The position numbers and the translations under genes were made by a program. The notes under the pieces are model-generated. The model did no database searches and was not told the origin of the DNA. It was given only the letters and a program-made list of their open reading frames with translations. From Deinococcus planocerae (GTDB lineage: Bacteria > Deinococcota > Deinococci > Deinococcales > Deinococcaceae), in assembly GCF_002869765.1 (NCBI RefSeq), contig NZ_PNOR01000019.1, positions 1-64,000 of the forward strand: a DNA stretch of 64,000 nucleotides, read 5' to 3'. Each line of letters begins with the position of its first letter. Position 1 is the stretch's first letter. Positions 25,980 to 33,677 of the stretch are shown one piece after another.

Positions 25980-25994
25980 TCTTTCGTCCCTCCA

Positions 25995-26011
25995 GGTTAA
26001 CGGCGTCAACC
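25995..26011. promoter_or_regulatory. Second TetR operator copy
   Basis: GGTTAACGGCGTCAACC is a near-perfect palindrome (one mismatch) that shares TTAACG-N-Y-GT-Y-AA with the operator at 25302-25314. It lies 83 bases before the NTF2-like gene. Confidence 0.55.
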
Positions 26012-26093
26012 TTATGAGAGGTGTTTTTAGAAGGGGTCGACAGTCCGCGCCTCCTTTCCGCCTCCTGAGAAAGTTTCTGACCGGGGGAATCCC

Positions 26094-26498
26094 ATGAGCG
26101 ACGAACGACGTGACGCCTACCGCCTCGCCATGCAGGCCGGGGACCCCGAGGCGGTCGCCCGGAGCCTCGCGCCCGACGTGGTGATGCACGTCGCCGTCCA
26201 CGATCAGCCCGTGGTGGGCCGGGAGGCCGCACGGCTGGTCTTCACCCTGCTGCGGGAGGTCTTCTCCGACTTCCGCTTCACCCGGGAATTCGAGGCCGGG
26301 GACGAGCGGGGGCTCGTGTTCGAGACCCGGGTCGAGGGCATTCCCTCCGAGGGGGTCAACCTCCTGCGCTTTGGTGAGCACGGCCTGATCCGGGAGTTCA
26401 CGGTGATGCTCCGCCCGCTGTCCGCGCTCACCAGACTCGGGCGCTTCATGGGCCCCAGGATGGCGCGGCGCCCCGGCGCAGGGTCGGAGCAATCATGA
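26094..26498 (+). CDS. NTF2-like (SnoaL-type) small protein
   Basis: 134 residues with the cone-shaped NTF2-like fold: an N-terminal helix (RRDAYRLAMQAGDPEAVARSLA) then alternating strands, e.g. MHVAVHDQPVVGREA. Relatives include SnoaL-like cyclases, isomerases and ligand-binding proteins; no catalytic pair can be named. The TGA overlaps the ATG of the next gene by four bases, so the two are translationally coupled and likely controlled by the upstream TetR protein. Confidence 0.8.
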   Translation: MSDERRDAYRLAMQAGDPEAVARSLAPDVVMHVAVHDQPVVGREAARLVFTLLREVFSDFRFTREFEAGDERGLVFETRVEGIPSEGVNLLRFGEHGLIREFTVMLRPLSALTRLGRFMGPRMARRPGAGSEQS

Positions 26499-26815
26499 AC
26501 GTCCTGGCCTTCGGTACCCTGCTGGCGACCGGCTTCACGGCCTGCGCCGAGTTCGGGTCCTACGCGTTCGTGCACCCGGTGATCCGGCACCTGCCGCCCG
26601 AACAGCACCTGCGCGTGGAAAAGGGGCTGCTGCGGACCTTCGGGCGGGTGATGCCGACGCTCATGACGGCCTGCGTGGTGCTCTCGTGGAGCTTCGCGCT
26701 CACGCCCGCCTCCCGCTCCCCCCTGGCGCAGCGCCTGCTGGTGGCGGCGGCGGTGAGCCTCGGCGCGGCGCGGCGTGGGGGTGGCCGCCCGGATGCCGTG
26801 AGGAGACCCGGGTGA
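26495..26815 (+). CDS. DUF1772-like membrane protein, C-terminally short
   Basis: 106 residues. The first 85 look like the start of a DUF1772 (anthrone-oxygenase-like) membrane protein: a hydrophobic helix, then FVHPVIRHLPPEQHLRVEKG, then two hydrophobic helices. The usual length is about 140-160 residues, and the last 20 here (from LGAARRGGG on) do not fit, so a frameshift or deletion near 26765 probably removed the last helix. It is coupled to the NTF2-like gene. Function unknown. Confidence 0.6.
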   Translation: MNVLAFGTLLATGFTACAEFGSYAFVHPVIRHLPPEQHLRVEKGLLRTFGRVMPTLMTACVVLSWSFALTPASRSPLAQRLLVAAAVSLGAARRGGGRPDAVRRPG

Positions 26816-26891
26816 GGCAGGCCGCCTCCCGCCTTGTCAGAGCCGGGTGAGTCGTGGAAGGCTAGGGTCAGACGATCTTCCCCACGACCCT

Positions 26892-28436
26892 ATGCCGCGC
26901 CGCTTCCTCCCCTCCCCCGGACGACCCGCCTGGACGGCGGGCGGGATCGCCGTGGCGCTCGTCGCGTTCGGCCTCGCGCACCAGGGGTGGCTGCTCTGGG
27001 GAGAGCCGCGGCACCAGACCGGGTGGGGGAATGCGCTGTACCTGCCCATCATGGGGCTCGCGGCGGCGATGTGCGCCCACGCGGCGCGGCGGCGGCGCGG
27101 GGCGCGGGCGGGGTGGGCGTGGCTGGGGGTGGGGCTCGCCCTGAACGCGGCGGGGGAGGTGATCTACGCGGTGCTGGACGCGCGGGGGTTAGAGACCTTT
27201 CCCTCGGCGGCAGACGTGGCCTTCCTCCTGCTCTACCCCGCGTGGGCGCACGGGCTCTCGCTCCTGACGCGCCAGCCCGGCGAGCCCCGGCAGAGCGTCG
27301 CCCTCACGCTCGACGTGCTGATCGGCGTCAGCGCGGCCCTGGCCTTCGCGTGGTACGCCTTTCTCGCGCCCGCCCTGCTCGCGCCGGAGCACCCGGTGAC
27401 GGCGCGCGTGGTGAGCGCGGCCTATCCCCTGCTCGACCTCGTGCTGCTGGGCTGGCTCCTCGCGCTGCTGCTGCGCCGGGGCCACCTCCCGCCGCGTGAC
27501 GTGCTGCTCGCGGTGGGGCTGGGCCTGTGGGTGACGGTCGATTTCGCGTTCCTGACCCTGGACGCGCGGGACGCCTACTTTCCAGGCCACCCCATCGACG
27601 CCCTGTGGGCGTGGGCGAGCGTGGCCTTCGGGCTCTCGGCGTGGGTGGACGCCCGGGCCACGGCGACCACCCGGCGGCTCACGCTGCCGCGCTCCGTGCA
27701 GATGGTCGTGCCCTACCTGGCACTCGCCCTGGCGGTGGGGCTAAACCTCGCCACGCGCCCGGAGGCGACGCCCGCCGCCCGGGGCGTGACCGTCGCCACC
27801 GCCCTGGTGACGCTGCTGGTGGCCCTGCGGCAACTGCTCGCCCTGCGCGAGAACCAGCGCCTGACCGCCGCGCTGGAGGCGAGCTACGGGGCCCTGGCGC
27901 ACGCCGCGCACCACGACCCGCTGACGGGCCTGCCCAACCGGGCGCTGTTCGACCTGCGCCTGGAGGAGGCCGCGGTGGGCGCCCGGCGCGAGGGCCGCGC
28001 GCTCGCCCTGCTGTTCATCGATCTCGACGGCTTCAAGGCGGTCAACGACGCGCTCGGGCACGCCGCCGGGGACACGCTGCTCGTCCACGTCTCGGGGCGG
28101 CTGCGCGCGGCGCTGCGCGAGGGGGACACGGTCGCCCGGCTCGGCGGCGACGAGTTCGCGGTGATCTTGCCGGACGTGACCGGCCCCGACGAGGCGCTCC
28201 TGACGGCCCGGCGGGCGCGCGAGGCCATCGAGACGCCCCTCGTGCTGGGGGAGCAGGTCGCCCGGGTCAGCGCCTCGACCGGGGTGAGCTTTTCCCTCGG
28301 CGGTGGGGACCTCGTCGCCCTGTACCGCGAGGCGGACGAGGCGATGTACCACGCCAAGCGGGGCGGCAAGGCCCGCGAGCATCTGTCCACCGCCCCCCTG
28401 CCCGACTCTCACCTGCCCGGCGCGCTGCCGACCTGA
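26892..28436 (+). CDS. Membrane diguanylate cyclase
   Basis: 514 residues. About nine hydrophobic helices fill residues 10-330, followed by a GGDEF domain (about 345-505) with an intact RLGGDEF motif (G418) and an inhibitory RxxD site (REGD) five residues before it. This fits an active cyclase under product inhibition. There is no EAL domain, unlike the other two GGDEF proteins in the window. ATG 26892 is preferred to the in-frame 26847 start because it begins the first hydrophobic helix region cleanly. The sensed signal is unknown. Confidence 0.9.
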   Translation: MPRRFLPSPGRPAWTAGGIAVALVAFGLAHQGWLLWGEPRHQTGWGNALYLPIMGLAAAMCAHAARRRRGARAGWAWLGVGLALNAAGEVIYAVLDARGLETFPSAADVAFLLLYPAWAHGLSLLTRQPGEPRQSVALTLDVLIGVSAALAFAWYAFLAPALLAPEHPVTARVVSAAYPLLDLVLLGWLLALLLRRGHLPPRDVLLAVGLGLWVTVDFAFLTLDARDAYFPGHPIDALWAWASVAFGLSAWVDARATATTRRLTLPRSVQMVVPYLALALAVGLNLATRPEATPAARGVTVATALVTLLVALRQLLALRENQRLTAALEASYGALAHAAHHDPLTGLPNRALFDLRLEEAAVGARREGRALALLFIDLDGFKAVNDALGHAAGDTLLVHVSGRLRAALREGDTVARLGGDEFAVILPDVTGPDEALLTARRAREAIETPLVLGEQVARVSASTGVSFSLGGGDLVALYREADEAMYHAKRGGKAREHLSTAPLPDSHLPGALPT

Positions 28437-28560
28437 GACGCGCCCCGGCTGCCGTGGTCTCCGCCGCCCGGCGTGACCTGCGCGCGGCCCCGCCCTCCCG
28501 TGAGGTCACACCCCCGACACGCGCTCCCACCTAAGCTCGCCCGGAAGGAGGAATACGGGC

Positions 28561-30048
28561 ATGAGCGACCGGGAGAGGGTGGTGGAGACGGCACGCCGGG
28601 TGGCGGGCGGCGGGATGCTCGCCAGCCTGAGCAGTGACACGCGCACGCAGCCGCTGCTGTGCGCCCAGTTCGTGCGGCAGGTGGTGGAGGGCGCCCTGGG
28701 CCTCGGGGAGGGAGGCTGGCCCGTCGCCACCCGGGCGAGGACCATCGCCGACCGGGCCGGACGCGGAACGAGGAGGTCGCTCGACTACGAGCAGGCCGCG
28801 CGGGACCTCGGCCTGACGCACACGGGACCTCCCCGCCCCGGCGACGTGCTGTACTGGCCCTACGGGGAGTTCGGCCACACCGCCCTCTTCCTCGGCGAGG
28901 TGAGCGGCGTGGCCTGCATCGTGGAGAACACCAACGCGGGCCGCGGCACGCCCGTCTGGCCGGGCAGCCCGGTGCGCCTCACGCCGCTCGACCGGACGCC
29001 CCCCCCGACCACGGTCGCGGCGGTGTCGGCGGCGGCCCTGGAGGACGCGCCCGCCCCACTGGACCCTGCCGGCCCCGAGAGTCCCTACGCCCGCGCCCTG
29101 TACGACCACCTGCCGCGCCCCCGGCGCCAGCAGTTCCGCCGCCTGCTCGGCCTGGGGGACAACGACGGCAGGCTGACGCAGACGGTCTGGATGCTCGGGC
29201 GGTTTTGCGAGCGCGGCGCCCTGCCGCTCACGGACGCGGGGGTGGCGGCCTTCAAGCGGGGCCGGGGGTTGGGCGGCCCCACGCACGGCCCGGAGGCCAT
29301 CGACGAGGCCACCGCGCAGGCGTACTGGGGGGCGCTGACCCTGCTCAAGCTGCTCCTGATCACGGGGGCCTTCGAGGGCGAGCACGGCTTCACGAACGTG
29401 GCGGGGAGCTTCGACGGGCAGGGGGTGTCCTTCGGGGTGCTGCAATGGAACTTCGGGCAGGGCACCCTCGCCCCGCTGCTGCTGGGGATGGAGGCGCGCG
29501 ACCCAGGGGCGTTCGCGGCGATCTTCGGGGCGGACACGGCCCAGGTCCGCGCGGCGCTGGTGGGACCCCCGGCGGCGCAGGCGGCCTTCGCGGCGGGCCT
29601 CCAGGGGTCGGGCGGGCAGCTCCAGCCGCGCTGGAAGGACCGCTTTGTGCGGCTGGGGCTGCACGCCCCCTACCAGGACGTGCAACTGGAGGCGGCGGGC
29701 ACCCGGCTGGAGGCCGCCAAGGGGCTCGCCCGCGAGTACGGGCTCGTCACCGAGCGCGGCCTGGCGCTGATGTTCGACATCATCACGCAAAACGGCGGGA
29801 TCGCCGCCCGGACGCGGGAAGCCATCCAGGGGGCCGAGGCCGCCGAGCGGGCCCGGCTCGGCAGGCTGCTCGGCGAGATCGAGCGGCTGGGCCTCATCGC
29901 CCGCGAGCGGGCCGCCGCCGCCTCTCCCCGCTGGCAGGGGGACGTGCTCGCGCGCAAGCTCACCATCGTGCAGGGCCGGGGCACGGTCCACGGCACCCGC
30001 TGGGACCTCGGCTCGCAGTTCGGCCTGGGGGACGCGGCGTGGGCGTGA
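28561..30048 (+). CDS. Two-domain cell-wall enzyme: CHAP/NlpC-like peptidase plus lysozyme/chitosanase-like domain
   Basis: 495 residues without a signal peptide. The N-terminal domain (about 1-145) has a papain-like layout: C34 in PLLCAQFVRQ, RPGDVLYW, and H106 in FGHTALFLG, with E122/N123 as candidate third residue. The C-terminal half (about 260-480) resembles a lysozyme-fold/chitosanase domain, with FEGEHGFTNVAG and SFDGQGVSFGVLQWNFGQG. Together they could cut both peptide and glycan parts of peptidoglycan. A strong AAGGAGGA site precedes the ATG. It lies next to the beta-repeat protein region, which has an OmpA-like module. Confidence 0.75.
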   Translation: MSDRERVVETARRVAGGGMLASLSSDTRTQPLLCAQFVRQVVEGALGLGEGGWPVATRARTIADRAGRGTRRSLDYEQAARDLGLTHTGPPRPGDVLYWPYGEFGHTALFLGEVSGVACIVENTNAGRGTPVWPGSPVRLTPLDRTPPPTTVAAVSAAALEDAPAPLDPAGPESPYARALYDHLPRPRRQQFRRLLGLGDNDGRLTQTVWMLGRFCERGALPLTDAGVAAFKRGRGLGGPTHGPEAIDEATAQAYWGALTLLKLLLITGAFEGEHGFTNVAGSFDGQGVSFGVLQWNFGQGTLAPLLLGMEARDPGAFAAIFGADTAQVRAALVGPPAAQAAFAAGLQGSGGQLQPRWKDRFVRLGLHAPYQDVQLEAAGTRLEAAKGLAREYGLVTERGLALMFDIITQNGGIAARTREAIQGAEAAERARLGRLLGEIERLGLIARERAAAASPRWQGDVLARKLTIVQGRGTVHGTRWDLGSQFGLGDAAWA

Positions 30049-30181
30049 GGTCGGGCGGACCGCGCGCCCCTCCCTCCCGCCGCCGCGTGTCACGCTGGGG
30101 CCGTCCGGCGGAGGTAAGCCGCGCCGGTCCCGCTCGACCGCCCTCCACCCTTCCCTCTCACCACACGACAGGAGCAAGACC

Positions 30182-30421
30182 ATGCCGGGAAACGAGAACA
30201 TGACGTTGGCGGAGTTGATTCGGGCGGGCCTCGGGCTGGGGAGCGGGCAGGAGCGGCGCTTTACCGCCACGCTCGACGGGGGCGAGGTCTACGAGGTGCG
30301 CCTGTTCTCGCAGGCGAGGCCGGGCACCGAGGGGGACCGGGGGGTAGGCGTCATCGAGGACCGGCAAATGGGGCCGGGAACGCGAAAGACGCTCGGGCTG
30401 GAGCTGACCCGGCGTTCCTGA
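30182..30421 (+). CDS. Small hypothetical protein (79 residues)
   Basis: Short soluble protein starting MPGNENMTLAELIRAGLGLG, followed by a strand-rich middle (RRFTATLDGGEVYEVRLF) and a basic tail. Good codon-position bias and an AGGAG site nine bases upstream support coding. It follows the cell-wall enzyme in the same direction (133-base gap) and may be cotranscribed. No function assigned. Confidence 0.55.
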   Translation: MPGNENMTLAELIRAGLGLGSGQERRFTATLDGGEVYEVRLFSQARPGTEGDRGVGVIEDRQMGPGTRKTLGLELTRRS

Positions 30422-30497
30422 CCTGGGGACACGTCGGCCCGGCGGGGAGGGCCTGGACCGGGCGAGGGGGCGACCCGGGCCCGACCGCTCGGCGCCC

Positions 30498-33470
30498 TCA
30501 GCCCCAACGCGGCAGGGCGGGGCTCTCCTCGGGCTGGGCGACGATCTCCCGAACGGTCGCCAGGAGGCGTTCTTCGACGTCCTCGTCTTCGGCGTCCGCC
30601 CCCTCCGGCTCCCCGTCGGCGGACAGGTCGAGACCCGAGAGCGCGGCCCGGGCCTGGGCGGCGAGCCGTCCGGCGGAGGCGGGGTGCCCGATCACGAGGC
30701 GCAGCAGGAAGGCGGCCCGGGCGTCTTGGTGCTCGCGGACGCTGATCTGCGCCATGCCCTCCAGGTCTTGCAGCAGCAGGGGCCACTCCCGGGTCGGCCA
30801 CGCCGCGCTCAGGCTGCGCACGAACAGGGCCCGCGCCTCGGCGAGGTGGCCCTGGGCGAGCTTGATCCGGCCCAGGGTTTCTAACACCTCGGCCACGACC
30901 GGCCCGCGCTCGGTGGCCTGTGCGAGGGTCAGCGCCTCCCCCGCGTAGGTCTCGGCCTGGGGGAAGTGCCCGAGCTGGCCGGTCACGAGCGCCAGGTTGT
31001 TCAGGAAGTAGGTCACCTCCACCGGGGAGGCCAGTTCGCGGGCGGTGGCGAGTCCCTGCTCCAGCACCCCCCGCGCCTCCTCCAACCGCCCGCTGAGGAT
31101 CAGGAGCCCCCCCAGGTTGTTGAGCACCCGCGCCGTCTCCGTCAGGTGCCCGCGCTCGCGGCTGAGGTGCAGGGCCTGTCCGTAGCAGTGCTCGGCCCGC
31201 TCGTGGTGGCCCAGCCACTGCTCGGCGATGCCCAGCAGGTTCCACAGGCGGGAGGCCTCGGGGCTTCCCTGCGCCTCGGCCAGCCTCAGGGCCCCTTCCC
31301 AGTACCCCCGGGCCTCGCCGTAGCGCCCGCGCCGCCGCTCGACCACGCCCAGGGCGCCCAGCCCGGCCATCCTCGCCCACGGGGAGGCGCCCCCCGCGAG
31401 GTCCAGGCCGCGCCCGGCGAGCGCGCCCGCCTCCGCCACGGCGCCCAGGTTCAGGGCGAGTTCGGCCTGGTGGATGAGGAGTTCGCCCAGCGTCGCCGGG
31501 TCGCCGCCCGGGCGGGCCTCCAGGTCCCGGACCGCCGCCGCCAGGAACTCGATGCCCTCGCGGTAGCGGCCCGTGCGGGCGAAGAAGACCCTCAGCGCGT
31601 GGGCGGCCCCCCGCAGGGAGGCGAACTCGCCCTGAGCGGCGGCCCACTCCCAGGCGGCGCGCAGGTTCTCGAAGTCCGCCTCCAGTTCCCGCAGGGCCGC
31701 GCGCTGCCCCGGCCCGGCGAGGGCCCCCTCCGACCCGGCGAGCAGCCGCAGGAAATAACGGGCGTGCGCCTCCTGCACCTCGGCCTGCTCGGCGGGGTGC
31801 CCCGCGAGCTTCTCGGCGGTGTAGTCGTAGAGCAGGGGATGGCGACCGTAGCGGGCTCCGGGGACCGGAAGCAGCAGCGACTTGTCGATCAGCGCGGCGA
31901 GGAGCGGCAGGGAGGCCCCGGCCACCTCGGCGGCGGCCCCCCGCCGGAAGGGGCTGCGGAAAACCGAGAGCCGCGCGAGCACCGCCTGTTCGCGCTCGCC
32001 CAGCAGCCGCCACGAGTGCTCGAACACCACCCGCAGGCTGGCGTGCCGCGCGGGGCCGCGCCCATTCGCGTCGGTCAGGAAGTCGAGCCCGCGCCGCAAC
32101 TCCGCGAGCAGTTCATTCACCGGCAGCACCCGCGTCCAGGTCGCCGCGAGTTCGATGGCGAGCGGCGAGCCGTGGACGAGACGGCACAGCTCCAGCACGT
32201 CGGGCAGGGTCTGGGGCGTGAGGGCAAACCCCTGCCCGCTGCGCCGGGCGCGCACGGCGAAAAGCCGCACCCCGGGGTGGTCCTCCCCGGACGCGTGGCG
32301 GTCTGTGGGAGAGAGCCCCTCCAGCGGCAGCACCCACTCCTCCTGCACGTTGAGCCGCTCGCGCGACGTGACGAGGAGCTTGAGGTGCGGGCAGGCTTCG
32401 AGGAGGGTGACGAGCCCCCCCGTCATCCCGACGAGGTGCTCGAAGTTGTCGAGCACGAGCAGCAGCCGCAGCGGCGCGAGGAGGCGGGCCACCTGCCGCA
32501 GGGGGTCTTCCGGGCCCCCCAGGAAAAGCCCCAGCGCCTCCGCGACGGCGGAGATCAGGTTCGCCGGGCTCGTCACCGGGGCGAGGTTCACGCACACCAC
32601 CCCGTCGGGGAAGGCGCCGCTCTCCCGCAGGGTGCCCGCCGCCTGCACCGCGAGGCGCGTCTTGCCCATGCCGCCCAGGCCCACCACCGTCAGGAGGCGG
32701 CACGCGGGGTCGAGCATCAGGCGCTCTATCTCCCGCACCTCGTCCTCGCGGCCCACGAACGAGGTGCCGAAGGTCGGAAGCTGCGAGCGCACTGGGGGCA
32801 GCGCGGGCGGGGGCGAAGGGGCCGCCTCCGGACGCCGCGCCTCCTCCGTGACGAGGGGCAGGGTGACGCCGTAGCGCTCGGCCTCGCGCCGCACCTCCGC
32901 CGCGTAGGGGCTGTGACCGGGCCGCAGCAGGAGGTACAGCCGCCGCAGCTCCTCGGCCTCGGGCTCGGGGGCGCCGGGCAGCAGGTAGGCGGTCTCGGCG
33001 TGGCGCACGGCGAGGCCCCCCTGCCCGCGTGAGGCCGCCGCCTCCCCCAGCGCGAGGAGGGCGACCCGCACCCGCGCGGCCAGCACCTCGCGCGTGCGGT
33101 AGACCCACTCCTCCAGCTCGGCGCTCGGGTCCTCGAGGTCGAGGCCCTCCAGAAAGCGGCCCCGGTACAGCTCGACCACCCGCCCCGGCTCCCCCGCCTC
33201 GGAGGCCGCGAGCAGCTCGTGGGCGTCGGTGGGCACGCAGGCGGCGACCCGCGCCCCCTGGGCCGTGAAGCTGCCCGGCGCCCCCGCCCGCAGGCGCCTG
33301 AGGGCCACCCGCAGGCTGTTGGCGGCGTCGGCGGCGTTCGGCCAGAAGAGGTGGTGGAGGTGCGCCCGCTCCTTGGGGCCTTCGAGGGACAGGTAGGCCA
33401 GCAACAACAGGAGTTTGGGCTGTTGCCGGGGGCTGTCTTGCAGCCTGAGTCCGCCCAGGGTGCACAACAT
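30498..33470 (-). CDS. SARP/STAND-type regulator (BTAD, NTPase, TPR)
   Basis: 990-residue regulator of the AfsR class. The N-terminal domain (about 1-85) is a compact winged-helix of the SARP type, then a BTAD domain (about 85-205). A STAND/NB-ARC NTPase follows, with Walker A VVGLGGMGKT (about 262-271) and Walker B LLLVLDNFEHLV. The C-terminal half is a TPR array (about 630-940). Such proteins switch nearby or distant operons when ligand or partner binding drives ATP-dependent opening. ATG 33470 was chosen for its -10 box at six bases; the open frame continues for 645 more codons with shadow-type composition. It diverges from the large operon at 33678. Confidence 0.9.
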   Translation of the reverse strand: MLCTLGGLRLQDSPRQQPKLLLLLAYLSLEGPKERAHLHHLFWPNAADAANSLRVALRRLRAGAPGSFTAQGARVAACVPTDAHELLAASEAGEPGRVVELYRGRFLEGLDLEDPSAELEEWVYRTREVLAARVRVALLALGEAAASRGQGGLAVRHAETAYLLPGAPEPEAEELRRLYLLLRPGHSPYAAEVRREAERYGVTLPLVTEEARRPEAAPSPPPALPPVRSQLPTFGTSFVGREDEVREIERLMLDPACRLLTVVGLGGMGKTRLAVQAAGTLRESGAFPDGVVCVNLAPVTSPANLISAVAEALGLFLGGPEDPLRQVARLLAPLRLLLVLDNFEHLVGMTGGLVTLLEACPHLKLLVTSRERLNVQEEWVLPLEGLSPTDRHASGEDHPGVRLFAVRARRSGQGFALTPQTLPDVLELCRLVHGSPLAIELAATWTRVLPVNELLAELRRGLDFLTDANGRGPARHASLRVVFEHSWRLLGEREQAVLARLSVFRSPFRRGAAAEVAGASLPLLAALIDKSLLLPVPGARYGRHPLLYDYTAEKLAGHPAEQAEVQEAHARYFLRLLAGSEGALAGPGQRAALRELEADFENLRAAWEWAAAQGEFASLRGAAHALRVFFARTGRYREGIEFLAAAVRDLEARPGGDPATLGELLIHQAELALNLGAVAEAGALAGRGLDLAGGASPWARMAGLGALGVVERRRGRYGEARGYWEGALRLAEAQGSPEASRLWNLLGIAEQWLGHHERAEHCYGQALHLSRERGHLTETARVLNNLGGLLILSGRLEEARGVLEQGLATARELASPVEVTYFLNNLALVTGQLGHFPQAETYAGEALTLAQATERGPVVAEVLETLGRIKLAQGHLAEARALFVRSLSAAWPTREWPLLLQDLEGMAQISVREHQDARAAFLLRLVIGHPASAGRLAAQARAALSGLDLSADGEPEGADAEDEDVEERLLATVREIVAQPEESPALPRWG

Positions 33471-33476
33471 GCCCCC

Positions 33477-33482
33477 ATCGTA
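33477..33482 (-). promoter_or_regulatory. -10 box of a leaderless promoter (regulator gene)
   Basis: TACGAT on the minus strand ends six bases before the ATG at 33470. Confidence 0.45.
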
Positions 33483-33488
33483 GTCCTT

Positions 33489-33533
33489 TGTAGCCGATGT
33501 GCCATCCGCCAAAGTGACAGCCGCCAATGTGAC
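33489..33533. promoter_or_regulatory. Three tandem 15-base direct repeats
   Basis: TGTAGCCGATGTGCC, ATCCGCCAAAGTGAC and AGCCGCCAATGTGAC follow one another without a gap. Units two and three differ at only three positions and unit one is weaker. They lie between the divergent regulator and operon starts. Direct repeats are the usual SARP-family binding form, so these are candidate operator repeats. Confidence 0.55.
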
Positions 33534-33677
33534 CACCCAGGTCACGCCCGGGACACGGGGGGGCGGGCAACGTGGGCACACGGAGATTCGCCCCCACGGA
33601 AAGGGCGCGGCACGGAACGACCGACGTGCCCCGCCCCTCCCGTGCCGTGCCCGCCCCCCGCCCCCGGAGGAGACCCC

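Noticed and set aside
33489..33533. CRISPR-like tandem repeat
   Set aside because: Units abut without spacers and no cas genes are present.
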